From contig CAZTWC010000003.1 in NCBI GenBank assembly GCA_964617105.1, positions 1 to 53,507 on the forward strand: a DNA stretch of 53,507 bases, written 5' to 3'. The translations under genes and the position numbers were made by a program. Numbering within the stretch: the stretch's first letter is position 1; each line of letters starts with the position of its first letter. Below, piece after piece: positions 36,658 to 45,920 of this stretch. The notes beneath the pieces were generated by a model that saw nothing but the letters and a program-made list of their open reading frames with translations, made no database searches and had not been told where the DNA came from. This DNA is from CAZTWC01 sp964617105 [NCBI: uncultured Myxococcia bacterium] (GTDB lineage: Bacteria > CAZTWC01).

Positions 36658-38055
36658 ATGACAAAAAATATACCGGCAAAAATAACCCTTCCATCTATAT
36701 TATTCCCCCTGCTCCTTTTATTTCTTGTAGCCGTCCCTTTCAACTTGCCAGCTCAAAGCCTTTTTGACCAGGCTATAAAACCGGCCACAAAACCAGCACT
36801 CGATTTTAACGGTTATATCCGTTCCGATATTTTTCTTGGACAAAAGGGAGATGCTACCGAGTTCCAAAGCGCCTACGCCGAGATAATGCTCAAGGCCATG
36901 CCCAAATTGGGTTATATTGCCCAGGGTTATGGCGAAGTCCGTCTTAAGGGAATTCCCGCTGCCGAGAACGGAAAAGATTGGGAAGCTGAGTTGCGGGAAG
37001 CATATATCTCCCTGGACTGGGATACCGTGGATTTACGCCTGGGCTACCAAATATTTGCCTGGGGCCGGGCCGATGGTTTCAATCCCACCGATAACCTTAC
37101 CCCCCAGGATATGGCGGTACGTTCTGCCCAGGAGGATGACCGGCGTCTGTCCAATCTGGCCTTGCGTTTATCTTTCAATCCCGAACCTTTCCGAATTATC
37201 TTCGCCTGGCTGCCCCTTTATCGGCCCAGTCGTTTGCCCGATTACCAGTTCCCTGGAAGAATGGCGGTTAAAACTCCTTTTGGGACCACCATCAACGTTA
37301 ATTTGAACCGATTAAACGCTTACTATCCCCAGCGACGGCTGGAAGACTCTACTTTTGCCTTAAAAGTCAATGCTGAATTGGCCGCTATTGATTTTTCGGT
37401 TTCCTATCTCAACGGTTTTGCCGGATTTGCCGGGTTTGAACTTTTACACCTGGTTCAAGCCGGCCCCTTTTTGGATATCTCGGTGCGACAACACCCTTTT
37501 CGGCAGCAAGTGGCAGGTTGTGATTTTAGTACTACTTTATGGGAGGCGGGCCTCCGAGGCGAAGCCGCTTTTTTCTGGCCCCAAGATTATAGGGAAAAAA
37601 TCTACGCCCCCAACCCCTATGCCATATACGTGCTGGGAGTTGACAAAGAATTTTTTAGCCAACTGTCGCTAATTTTACAATATATTGGCAAATGGACCCA
37701 CAATGGCGGTACGGGTAAAAATATCAAAAGCAAAACCCCCCTTGTCGACAGCGCCATGCCCCAGCTAATCACCATTAACCGGATGATCTTTAGCCAGCAG
37801 TATAAATGGCAAAGTTCTATCTCCACCAGGCTGGCCTGGACAACCCTGTATGACACTCTCACTCTGGAAATATTTGGTTTATATAATGTAAGCAGCCAGG
37901 AATATATGCTACGCCCCAGGCTCAAATACAAGGTGGCGGATGGAGTAGATTTTATCGCTGGCGCTGATATTTTGGGTGGTCCGAAGAGCACCATGATGGG
38001 AAAAGCGGACCAGTTAATGACTGCTGCTCTGGCGGAGTTGAAATATAGTTTTTAA
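36658..38055 (+). CDS. Outer membrane beta-barrel protein, partner of LolA-like
   Basis: 465 residues from ATG 36658 (GAAGGA site); a TTG at 36637 is possible. A signal peptide (about 10-33, ending PAQS) is followed by FNGYIRSDIFLG, short strands and a C-terminal strand that ends in Phe (ALAELKYSF), typical of Bam-assembled barrels. It resembles the DUF1302-type barrels adjacent to LolA-like genes in RND gene sets. The exact family is uncertain. Ligand unknown. A terminator follows at 38070. Confidence 0.68.
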   Translation: MTKNIPAKITLPSILFPLLLLFLVAVPFNLPAQSLFDQAIKPATKPALDFNGYIRSDIFLGQKGDATEFQSAYAEIMLKAMPKLGYIAQGYGEVRLKGIPAAENGKDWEAELREAYISLDWDTVDLRLGYQIFAWGRADGFNPTDNLTPQDMAVRSAQEDDRRLSNLALRLSFNPEPFRIIFAWLPLYRPSRLPDYQFPGRMAVKTPFGTTINVNLNRLNAYYPQRRLEDSTFALKVNAELAAIDFSVSYLNGFAGFAGFELLHLVQAGPFLDISVRQHPFRQQVAGCDFSTTLWEAGLRGEAAFFWPQDYREKIYAPNPYAIYVLGVDKEFFSQLSLILQYIGKWTHNGGTGKNIKSKTPLVDSAMPQLITINRMIFSQQYKWQSSISTRLAWTTLYDTLTLEIFGLYNVSSQEYMLRPRLKYKVADGVDFIAGADILGGPKSTMMGKADQLMTAALAELKYSF

Positions 38056-38066
38056 GAACGAAAAGT

Positions 38067-38125
38067 TTGCCCCTGGTTCATGCCAGGGGTTTAACTCCCG
38101 GCATTTTAGCCCGGTGAAATCCGGG
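38067..38125. terminator. Bidirectional terminator between convergent genes
   Basis: CCCCTGG (38070-38076) with CCAGGGG (38083-38089), a 7 bp stem followed by TTT on the plus strand and by AAACTTTTC on the minus strand. A second hairpin, CCCGG (38110-38114) with CCGGG (38121-38125), lies nearer the minus-strand gene. Confidence 0.6.
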
Positions 38126-38144
38126 TTGAAAAAGGTTTCCGGAT

Positions 38145-39014
38145 CTAGTTGACATCATCCAGCAAGTTTTTCATCTCATTCCGGTATTGGCAAAGTTCAT
38201 CTTCCACCTGGCGGCGATTGGATACATCACGCAAGATACCCACTGCATTCCATTTACCATCCAGAGATACTGCTGAAATGGATATTTCTGTTATAATTTC
38301 TTCGCCATTTTTCCTCTTGGCAGTCATCTCCACCGTCTGCCCAATCAGAGGCCCTTGCCCGGTGTCCTGAAAATAACTGAACCCTTCAGTAAAACTGTGG
38401 TGGTATTTTGCCGGCATCAACATTTCCTGCATAGATTTACCCATAATCTCTTGCGCACTGTAACCAAATATCCTGAAGGCCGACTGATTCCAAAAAGATA
38501 TATTCCCTTTTTCATCCAGCATGATCACCGCATCCTGGGCAGATGTGCTGATGGCCTGGAATTTTTTTTCGCTATCATCTCTGGCTTTTTCAGCCGCCCG
38601 GCGCTCCTCTATCTCCCTTTGCAACTCTTTTTGAGTTTCTTTGAGAGCCAGAGTATGTCTGACCAATCCCCTCAACTCGTAAACGTTAAAAGGTTTATTT
38701 AAAAAAGAACTTATTCCCATATTGAAAGACTGCTTGATCTCCTCATCGCCTCCGTGTCCAGTAAGGACAATAATGGCAGTGGAATCAGCCGGAGATATGT
38801 TTATCTGGTTTAAAAACTCCAAACCATCCATCACCGGCATACGCAGATCCAGAATAATCAAATCAGGTTTTTCCTGCCGATATAGGTCCAGCCCCTCCTG
38901 GCCGTTGGCTGCAGTAATTATATCCAGATCTTCACAATAACCCAGTAGGGAAAACATAATGCTTTCTCTGACCATCTCTTCATCATCAACAATTAGTACT
39001 TTTTTGGCATCCAT
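38145..39014 (-). CDS. Receiver-PAS response regulator (no output domain)
   Basis: 289 residues. A complete receiver occupies about 5-122, with VDDEE and the phosphoacceptor D56 in ILDLRMPVMDG, Thr in VLTGHGG and Lys in LNKPF. A coiled-coil link (about 125-148) leads to a PAS domain (about 148-270). The protein ends at RNEMKNLLDDVN, where a kinase or other output would normally begin. The stop codon is clean and the terminator follows. GGAG marks the start. It may be a scaffold in a phosphorelay, or a truncated kinase. Confidence 0.85.
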   Translation of the reverse strand: MDAKKVLIVDDEEMVRESIMFSLLGYCEDLDIITAANGQEGLDLYRQEKPDLIILDLRMPVMDGLEFLNQINISPADSTAIIVLTGHGGDEEIKQSFNMGISSFLNKPFNVYELRGLVRHTLALKETQKELQREIEERRAAEKARDDSEKKFQAISTSAQDAVIMLDEKGNISFWNQSAFRIFGYSAQEIMGKSMQEMLMPAKYHHSFTEGFSYFQDTGQGPLIGQTVEMTAKRKNGEEIITEISISAVSLDGKWNAVGILRDVSNRRQVEDELCQYRNEMKNLLDDVN

Positions 39015-39312
39015 TAATTCTCTCCGCGGGTAAAGTTATTATAAATTGGGCTCCCCGGTCAATTTATCCTGATTGGAATTCACAGATGACTCCAATAAGT
39101 GTTATAAATAAATTGCAGTGTACCATATTCCTGGCAGAAGACAACCCTTTTCTCTTGCCTGGAAAGCGAAAACCATCTATTATTATAGCAAGCAATAAAT
39201 CTCGATTTATCAAAATGAGCAATGTAACTGTCACCAAGAGTATGACTTCTGGTGACTAATAATAACTGCTATAACCTGGAAGTTCTGACAACATTAAAAG
39301 AATGGTGGCAAA
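39015..39312. other. Intergenic region between divergent genes
   Basis: 298 bases without an open frame. A TTGACC with a TATAAT 13 bases downstream (spacer too short) faces the REC-PAS gene on the minus strand. No convincing promoter is seen for the plus-strand gene at 39313. Otherwise nothing. Confidence 0.4.
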
Positions 39313-40767
39313 ATGAAACTCAACCGATTTTTGATAAAACTATCTATCAGTGTTTTTTGGCTGATTTTTACCCTGACGCCCTTGGCAATTGCCAGGGATA
39401 ATAGCCAAAGTAACGATAGCAATGAAAAAAAGAGTTCGATTACCCATACCAAGAAGCGTCTACTTATTCTTCCATCCAAACAACTGGACAATCCTAAATC
39501 CATTGACAACCGCATCACTGCCATTGTGGCCAAAGCAGCCAGTGACTTAAAAAGATTCCAAATTATTGACCGTAACCATTTAAAAACAATTTTAAAAGAG
39601 ATCCAAGTGCAGATGAAGGATATGGTGGATGAAAATGACGTGGTGGAGTTAGGCAAAATCGCTGCTGCCAAAGAGGGAATAATCGTCCAGGTGGTCAACT
39701 TTGGCCAAAAAGGGGTGCCCCCCGAAGGCGAAGAGGACCAAGGTCTGTTTGAAAAAGTGGTGGTAGCCCTGATAACTAAGAGGGGAGAGGAGAAATATCC
39801 CAACAATATCCACACCACCTTGAGGGCTATTGTCAAAATGGTGAGTGTTGAAACCGGGCAAACCCTAAAATCATTCAATCTTAACGCCGAATATACCGGG
39901 GGCGTTAAGAGTCACTCCCTCAATCAGGTGCTTTCAAGAATCGAATCCCAGGCCTCTAGACAATTGCGCAAAATGTATTTGATTAACAGTGAAGTGTTGG
40001 AGAATCGAGATGGGGAGATAACCCTGCTCCTGGGGGAAGATATGGGCCTGACGCCAGGAATATGGTTTAATATCTATACACCGTCTAAAAAACGAAAAAT
40101 AGCCGGAAGAGAATTTGTTATCTTTGGCAAAAGAATTGGATTGATGGAGATTTCCGCTGTCAATGCCGATTCCAGCCAGGGAAAATTGGTACGTTGCTGG
40201 GATCAAGTCCTTCCTGGGCACAAATTGGTTGAGAATGCCAGCGGGGCTAACGGGGCCATCACTTTTGCCGGCATTTACAACCATGACTCCCGTTTCTCCA
40301 ACTTCAATTTTCAATTGGAGGCCTATCCCCTCAACCGAATAAGCGGCTTTTTTGACCTTGGACTTGGGTTTCTTAAGGACAGTCGAGATGAGATAGATTT
40401 TAATTTTTCGCTGGGCCTGGGTGTCATCGGTAGAATCATCAAAACCAACACTTTCGCTTTGGGAGGAATTTTCCGCGCGCCTCTGGTTTTTCCCTTTCGG
40501 GCAGATGACAACGACAACATGGTATCAAAATTAATTTTTTCACCCCGGGTGGGGGCTATATCTGAATTTATGGTGGATGACAACCTGGATTTGGTCCTTG
40601 CCGCCGAGTATCTATTGATCAGTGCTGGCACCAGTTGGCGATTTTCCAAAGGAGACGACGACGACTCGAGTGAGATGCCGGGAAAATGGACCTCTCCGAA
40701 CAGCCGTCCCGAAATTATTCAGCAGGGATTTTACTTTTCTCTGGGGATTAGATACCTGTTCTTTTAA
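39313..40767 (+). CDS. CsgG-like domain plus C-terminal beta-barrel protein
   Basis: 484 residues. A signal peptide (about 9-27) precedes a CsgG/LpoB-like domain: KRLLILPSKQLDNPKSIDNR, LKRFQIIDRNHLKTILKEIQ and ELGKIAAAKEGIIVQVV. A SH3-like or mixed section (about 195-320) follows. The C-terminal about 165 residues look like a small porin-type barrel with GAITFAGIYNHDSRFSNFNF and a last strand FYFSLGIRYLFF. No lipobox is evident, unlike CsgG itself. GGTGG marks the start. It may be an envelope transport or assembly factor; no curli genes are near. Confidence 0.62.
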   Translation: MKLNRFLIKLSISVFWLIFTLTPLAIARDNSQSNDSNEKKSSITHTKKRLLILPSKQLDNPKSIDNRITAIVAKAASDLKRFQIIDRNHLKTILKEIQVQMKDMVDENDVVELGKIAAAKEGIIVQVVNFGQKGVPPEGEEDQGLFEKVVVALITKRGEEKYPNNIHTTLRAIVKMVSVETGQTLKSFNLNAEYTGGVKSHSLNQVLSRIESQASRQLRKMYLINSEVLENRDGEITLLLGEDMGLTPGIWFNIYTPSKKRKIAGREFVIFGKRIGLMEISAVNADSSQGKLVRCWDQVLPGHKLVENASGANGAITFAGIYNHDSRFSNFNFQLEAYPLNRISGFFDLGLGFLKDSRDEIDFNFSLGLGVIGRIIKTNTFALGGIFRAPLVFPFRADDNDNMVSKLIFSPRVGAISEFMVDDNLDLVLAAEYLLISAGTSWRFSKGDDDDSSEMPGKWTSPNSRPEIIQQGFYFSLGIRYLFF

Positions 40768-40784
40768 TTTCTCCTTTTTTATCC

Positions 40785-40813
40785 TTGACATAACCCCAAA
40801 TTTTAGATAATTA
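40785..40813 (+). promoter_or_regulatory. Predicted promoter of rplU-rpmA
   Basis: Perfect TTGACA at 40785-40790, a 17-base spacer and TAATTA at 40808-40813. AAATTTTAGATA occurs twice, at 40798-40809 overlapping the -10 and at 40827-40838 in the leader. Confidence 0.55.
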
Positions 40814-40854
40814 ATACTGCTCTCCAAAATTTTAGATAGATAGAGGACAAAACC

Positions 40855-41271
40855 ATGTATGCTGTAATTAAAAGTGGTGGAAAGCAATATCGTGTTTCAC
40901 CAGGCGAAAGAGTAAGATTGGAATCATTACCCGGCCAGGAAAAAGAGAAAATTGATTTTTCCCATGTCTTAATGGTGGGTGGTGCCGATACAGAAACGAT
41001 ACTCGGCTGTCCGGTACTTGATAATGTCAAAGTAACCGCCACCGTGCTGAGACAAGGCAAAGAGAAAAAACTGATAGTTTTCAAAAAGAAACGCAGAAAA
41101 GATTCGGCCAAAAAACAAGGTCATCGCCAACAGTTTACTGAAGTGGTTATAGATGAAATTGTTTTTGACGGCCAGAAGACGGAAGCCCCTAGTATTGAAA
41201 CTACTCAATCTGAGCCCATCCAGACCGAAGATACAGTTGAAGAAAAAACTCAAGAAAATATTTCTGAATAA
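40855..41271 (+). CDS. rplU: Ribosomal protein bL21 with acidic C-terminal tail
   Basis: 138 residues against about 103 in E. coli. The ribosomal part is residues 1-102: MYAVIKSGGKQYRVSPGERV, IVFKKKRRKDSAKKQGHRQ and EVVIDEIVF. It binds 23S rRNA domain V. The additional 36 residues are acidic and disordered (ESEPIQTEDTVEE type) and are not part of the family core; similar tails occur in some deltaproteobacteria. GAGGA precedes the start. rpmA follows after 18 bases in the same operon. Confidence 0.95.
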   Translation: MYAVIKSGGKQYRVSPGERVRLESLPGQEKEKIDFSHVLMVGGADTETILGCPVLDNVKVTATVLRQGKEKKLIVFKKKRRKDSAKKQGHRQQFTEVVIDEIVFDGQKTEAPSIETTQSEPIQTEDTVEEKTQENISE

Positions 41272-41289
41272 ATAAAAAGGAAATTTGTA

Positions 41290-41556
41290 ATGGCACATAA
41301 AAAGGGTCAAGGCTCTACTCGTAATGGCAGGGATAGTAACGCTCAAAGACGGGGTGTAAAAAAATTCGGTGGACAATTGGTTCGAGCCGGCAATATCCTG
41401 GTTAGACAGGTAGGCAGTAAGCTCCATCCCGGCAACAACGTGGGAATGGGTAACGATTTTACCCTGTTTGCCAAAATAGACGGTCAGGTAAAATTTGAAT
41501 ATTTCAAAAAGGGACGGCAGAGAGTAAGCGTGTATGCCGCTTCGGAAGCCAACTAA
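41290..41556 (+). CDS. rpmA: Ribosomal protein bL27
   Basis: 88 residues, full length. It begins [20 protein letters not shown] and includes [14 protein letters not shown] and [14 protein letters not shown]. Its N-terminus reaches the peptidyl-transferase centre. It shows no cleavable leader of the Firmicutes type. AAGGAAAT precedes the start. The normal order rplU-rpmA-obg is kept here. Confidence 0.97.
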   Translation: MAHKKGQGSTRNGRDSNAQRRGVKKFGGQLVRAGNILVRQVGSKLHPGNNVGMGNDFTLFAKIDGQVKFEYFKKGRQRVSVYAASEAN

Positions 41557-41688
41557 AGTTTTCTCCCTTTATAAAATAATACCTTCCCTTTATTTTCTCC
41601 TCTCCCCTTCTTGTATTTTTAGGTATTCGGATGTATCTCCGCGCCTCCAAATTCACGCTATGAACAATATTTTCAATCACGACTATAG

Positions 41689-42687
41689 ATGAAGTTCATT
41701 GATCAAATAAAAATATATATCCGGGCTGGTAAGGGTGGGATGGGATGCGCCAGTTTCAAGCGGACCCGGACTATCCCTTTAGGTGGCCCTGATGGCGGAA
41801 ATGGCGGCCGGGGCGGAGATATTATTTTACAGGGAGAACTGTCTATAAACACCCTGGAGCCGCTTTTTTATCGAAACCAACTCAAAGCGGAAAAAGGTAA
41901 GCAAGGCTCCAGCAGAAACAAAACCGGAGCCGGAGGTAAAGATCTATTGGCCAAAGTTCCCCTGGGCACGGTGGTATGGGATCAGGAAAGCGGCAAAATG
42001 GTTGGCGAATTGCTGAGCCAAGGCCAAAAACTGACGGTGGCTCAGGGCGGGAAAGGTGGCCGGGGCAATCTCTCTTTTAAAAGCAACCGCAATCGGGCGC
42101 CTAAAACCGCCACCCAGGGTGAAGAGGGAGAAGCCGGATGGCTCCGCCTGGAGTTGAAACTGATGGCAGACGTAGGCCTAATCGGTTTCCCAAATACCGG
42201 CAAGTCAACCCTGCTCAACAGTATATCCAGGGCAGCCAGCAAAGTTGGTCATTACCCATTTACCACTCTCACTCCAAAATTAGGTTCTGTTCAACTGCCC
42301 AATTATAGACGGTTTACCCTCTCTGATCTGCCCGGATTGATCAAAAACGCCCATAAAGGTACCGGATTGGGAACCAGATTTTTACGCCATGTAGAAAGGA
42401 ACCGAATTTTCCTCCATCTACTGAGCCTGGAGCACGAAGATGATGACCTGGAGTCCAATTTTGAGGCTATAAACAGCGAAATTTTCACTTTTAATCCTCA
42501 ATTGGCTGAAAAACCTCAGATGGTGGTGTTGAATAAAATAGATATAGATATGGTCAAAGAAAAAAGCCAATATTGGCAAGAAAAGTTTGCCCAGCGACAG
42601 GTGAAATTACATCTTATCTCCGCCAAACAGGGACTGGGAATTGACAGCCTGAAAGAACTCCTGGGACAACGGCTGTGCGTGAAGTAG
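41689..42687 (+). CDS. obg: Obg/CgtA GTPase
   Basis: 332 residues. The glycine-rich Obg fold is residues 1-158 (GGPDGGNGGRGG, GKGGRGN); the GTPase domain has GFPNTGKS at 166-173 (G1), SDLPG (G3), LNKID (G4) and ISAKQG (G5). The extra C-terminal domain of some Obg proteins is missing, as in many bacteria. It acts in 50S assembly and stringent response. No clear SD precedes the ATG at 41689. The 3' end overlaps pabB by 13 bases. Confidence 0.95.
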   Translation: MKFIDQIKIYIRAGKGGMGCASFKRTRTIPLGGPDGGNGGRGGDIILQGELSINTLEPLFYRNQLKAEKGKQGSSRNKTGAGGKDLLAKVPLGTVVWDQESGKMVGELLSQGQKLTVAQGGKGGRGNLSFKSNRNRAPKTATQGEEGEAGWLRLELKLMADVGLIGFPNTGKSTLLNSISRAASKVGHYPFTTLTPKLGSVQLPNYRRFTLSDLPGLIKNAHKGTGLGTRFLRHVERNRIFLHLLSLEHEDDDLESNFEAINSEIFTFNPQLAEKPQMVVLNKIDIDMVKEKSQYWQEKFAQRQVKLHLISAKQGLGIDSLKELLGQRLCVK

Positions 42688-44090
42688 AATATATTAGTAA
42701 CCCATCCTCCCTTCCTGGACTGGCGCCGGCCGGCTCCCATCCTATTTTCCTATACAGTTCCAATGAAACTTTGTCTCCTCCCCAATTTTCCTATTTTTCC
42801 CTGCTCCCAAAAGCCTTGATCCAGGTAAACGGCAGCACCGTTAAAATTAAACGACCTAAAAAACGGGAGGAAACTTACTCCTCCACCCGGGTCCTCTCTT
42901 TTTTAGGTAAATTTTTTCAACAATTGCAACAAGAAGAGTTAGATAATAATTGCAACCGAAACAACTCTACCCTGATTTCACCATTAAAAAAACCTTTTTT
43001 CAGTGGCGGTCTGGTAGGCTTTTTCTCCTATGAATTCGGTGCGCTTTCCGGGGCACTCACTCCGCCAAACCAGGAACAGAAGATAACTCCCGATGCCTGG
43101 CTGGCTTTTTATAACCAGGGATTGATCTTTGACCATTATCAACAGCGTGGCTACCTGTTTGGAGAGGATAGAGATGATACCGCTCAACTTTTACTACAAA
43201 TCTGCCGGCAATATTTCCAAAAGCAAAATTCTCCTCCTCTAAATTTGCCATCTCCTGACCTCAAGATATCTTCTACTCTCTCCCAGGAGGATTTTCAGAA
43301 AAAAATTGTCAAATGCCTGGAATATATTGCTGCAGGCGATATCTACCAGGCCAATATTTCCCACCGTTTTCAGGGAGAGGTATCAACTCCCGCGCCCTAT
43401 CTCTTTGAACAATTACAAACTATCAATCCCGCCCCTTTTGCCGCCTATTTGGATTGTGGCCCCTTTCAAATAATTTCTAATTCACCAGAGATGTTTTTCA
43501 ATTTCCAGCAAAAAAGCGGCCATATTGTAACCGCTCCCATTAAGGGAACCTGCGGCCGCGGAGACACCCCAAAAGAAGATATGGCTATGGCCTCCTCCTT
43601 ACAAGCCAGCGAGAAAGACCGGGCAGAAAATTTGATGATCGTCGATTTGGAGAGAAACGACCTGGGACGTTTCTGCCATAACCATTCTGTGGAAGTAACC
43701 CGACTCTTCGACTTGGTTACCTTTCCCCACTGGCATCATCTGGTCAGCGAAATTAAAGGGAGAGCCAAACCGGGTAGCCATGTGTTCACCTGTTTGGAAA
43801 ATATGTTTCCCGGAGGATCTATTACCGGTGCACCCAAGATAAGATCGATGCAGATAATCCGTGAATTGGAACCCACCGCCCGGGGTATTTATACTGGTTC
43901 CATCGGTTATATTGACTTGAGCGGTGATGCTCTCTTCAATATCGCTATCAGGACGGCGGTCAAGCGGGATAATCAGCTCTACTTCCAGGTGGGGGGAGGG
44001 ATTGTGGCTGATTCAGATCCAGAAAAAGAGTATTTGGAAACCATGGTCAAAGCCAGCGCGTTTTTTAAGATGCTAGGTATAGAACCGTGA
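42675..44090 (+). CDS. pabB: Aminodeoxychorismate synthase component I
   Basis: 471 residues of the chorismate-binding family. PIKGTCGRGDTPKED, IVDLERNDLGRFC and GGSITGAPKIRSMQII are hallmarks of PabB/TrpE enzymes. I call pabB rather than trpE because of its PIKGT motif and lack of a trp context. It makes 4-amino-4-deoxychorismate for folate. No pabA or pabC is in the window and no fused PabC domain is seen. The GTG start overlaps obg by 13 bases; the family N-terminus begins just afterwards, so the exact start is uncertain. Confidence 0.88.
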   Translation: MREVEYISNPSSLPGLAPAGSHPIFLYSSNETLSPPQFSYFSLLPKALIQVNGSTVKIKRPKKREETYSSTRVLSFLGKFFQQLQQEELDNNCNRNNSTLISPLKKPFFSGGLVGFFSYEFGALSGALTPPNQEQKITPDAWLAFYNQGLIFDHYQQRGYLFGEDRDDTAQLLLQICRQYFQKQNSPPLNLPSPDLKISSTLSQEDFQKKIVKCLEYIAAGDIYQANISHRFQGEVSTPAPYLFEQLQTINPAPFAAYLDCGPFQIISNSPEMFFNFQQKSGHIVTAPIKGTCGRGDTPKEDMAMASSLQASEKDRAENLMIVDLERNDLGRFCHNHSVEVTRLFDLVTFPHWHHLVSEIKGRAKPGSHVFTCLENMFPGGSITGAPKIRSMQIIRELEPTARGIYTGSIGYIDLSGDALFNIAIRTAVKRDNQLYFQVGGGIVADSDPEKEYLETMVKASAFFKMLGIEP

Positions 44091-44140
44091 CTGCTCCTGG
44101 AAATTGAATTACCGGGAATTCTTGCTATGTTGTCTTAAAT

Positions 44141-45880
44141 CTACATCTCCTCCAGGGGTTCTATTCCAAGCACTCTAAGGCCGGAGGCCAAAACTGCCTT
44201 CACTGCAAAAAGCAGGTTCAATCGACTCTCTTTTACTTCCTGTTCAGCGTCCTTAACCGGGCAATTATGATAAAAACGATTAAATTCCTTACAGAGTTCA
44301 TATAAGTACTGGCATAGCCGCACCAGGGAAAAATCGTACTGACAATCTGAAAGTACCTGATTGAACCCCATCAACTTGTAGATCACCACCTTCTCGGCCG
44401 GGTGAGCCAGGATATATTCTTGCCGTTTCTTTGGTTCTGTAACCCCCAGCTTTCTGATAATACCGCAAATTCGGGCATGGCTGTAGAGCAGGTAGGCTCC
44501 GGTCTCTCCTTCGAAATCGAGCCATTTTTCCATTTCAAAAACCACCCGTTTGTTATTTCCCTGAGAGAGCATCCCATACTTGAGACTGGCCAGGGCTATG
44601 GCTCTCGCCACCGCCACTTTTTTCTGCGGGCTCCAATCTTTTTTATCCAGGTAAAGGCGAGAAATGGTATCTATGATATCGGTTTTCAACTCCTCAAAGG
44701 TGACCACATTTCCCTGTCGGGAAGACATTTTGCCCTGGGGCAGCATAACTAACTCATAATTCACATGGCGGCAATGCCTGGCTTTGACAAAGCCCATCAT
44801 TTCCAAGGTTTTGAACAGTTGTTGAAAATAGAGACTCTGCTCAGACCCAACTACATAATATGAAAAATCTACCTTGAACTGCTCAAATTTTTGCTTGGCC
44901 AAAGAAAGATCCTTGGTGGCATATAATGATGTTCCATCTGACTTCAACACCAAAAAAGCGCCCATCTGGCTGGCGGAAAGGTCACAGATAACTGCTCCTT
45001 CACTGATTTTAAAAATCCCTTTTTGGAGATATTCATTAACCATTTCCCGACCAGTTTTTTCTACTTCACTCTCATAAAAGACATGATCAAATTTGATGTT
45101 GAGCCACTTATAAATCTGGTCGAAATTTTCCAAAGACCAATTTCTGGTTTGTTGCCAAAGTTTTTCCAACCTGGCATCTCCATTTTCCAACTGCTTCAAG
45201 TATTCGGATATCTCTTTTTTGTATTTTTTTTGTTGCTCATCATCAGCCTCTGACAGCAACCGGGTGGCCTGAGTATATAATTTGCCCAACCAGGCGCCCT
45301 GGTTCTCTTTGGGCGGTGGATCATCGGCCAGGTTATGATGCTGGTCGTAGTACCAAAGAAACTTGGCAATATGCGCTCCGCTGTCGCCGATATAGTTGGC
45401 AGATACCACCAGATAACCATTGTGCTGAAAAATCCTGACCAGGGCGTCTCCCAGGCAGACATTTCTCAGGTGCCCCACATGAAAACTCTTATGAGTATTA
45501 GGTTGGGAAAACTCTATCATAACTTTGGCCCGCTGCTGACCCGTATTACCCTCCAGAAAATCCCCGCTGAAAATATCTTGGCTCAAGTCTCCAAAAATAT
45601 TGGGTAAATTGTAATAAAAATTCACATAGGCCTTGACAGTTTTTACCTCTTCAATTAAAGCATACTCAGGATCATCCAGATGTTTATCGACAAAATCTTT
45701 AATCTCGGCAGCAATTTCCTGCGGCTTTTGATGAAAAATTTTGGCCAGACCAAAGCAGGGAAGCGCCAGGTGTCCAAAATTCAAGTCGGTGGGAGACTCC
45801 AACAAATTTTGAATTATCGATTTGTCTATCTCTAATTTATCTGCCAGTAAAGAGGCTATTTTTTTTTGCATAGACAGCAT
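44141..45880 (-). CDS. argS: Arginyl-tRNA synthetase
   Basis: 579 residues, usual length. The HIGH equivalent is HVGH at 134-137; KMSSRQGNV (about 380-388) stands at the KMSK position. Preceding IEFSQPNTHKSFHVGHLRN and later YLLYSHARI also fit. An Arg-tRNA-binding N-terminal domain and the anticodon-binding C-terminal part with RLCQYLYELCKEFNRFYHNC are present. AAGGAGAT precedes the ATG. It lies 40 bases after the ACT-domain gene, probably in one operon, and is convergent with pabB. Confidence 0.96.
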   Translation of the reverse strand: MLSMQKKIASLLADKLEIDKSIIQNLLESPTDLNFGHLALPCFGLAKIFHQKPQEIAAEIKDFVDKHLDDPEYALIEEVKTVKAYVNFYYNLPNIFGDLSQDIFSGDFLEGNTGQQRAKVMIEFSQPNTHKSFHVGHLRNVCLGDALVRIFQHNGYLVVSANYIGDSGAHIAKFLWYYDQHHNLADDPPPKENQGAWLGKLYTQATRLLSEADDEQQKKYKKEISEYLKQLENGDARLEKLWQQTRNWSLENFDQIYKWLNIKFDHVFYESEVEKTGREMVNEYLQKGIFKISEGAVICDLSASQMGAFLVLKSDGTSLYATKDLSLAKQKFEQFKVDFSYYVVGSEQSLYFQQLFKTLEMMGFVKARHCRHVNYELVMLPQGKMSSRQGNVVTFEELKTDIIDTISRLYLDKKDWSPQKKVAVARAIALASLKYGMLSQGNNKRVVFEMEKWLDFEGETGAYLLYSHARICGIIRKLGVTEPKKRQEYILAHPAEKVVIYKLMGFNQVLSDCQYDFSLVRLCQYLYELCKEFNRFYHNCPVKDAEQEVKESRLNLLFAVKAVLASGLRVLGIEPLEEM

Positions 45881-45920
45881 ATTTATCTCCTTTTACCCGA
45901 TTGATGGACCAGGCCTTACA

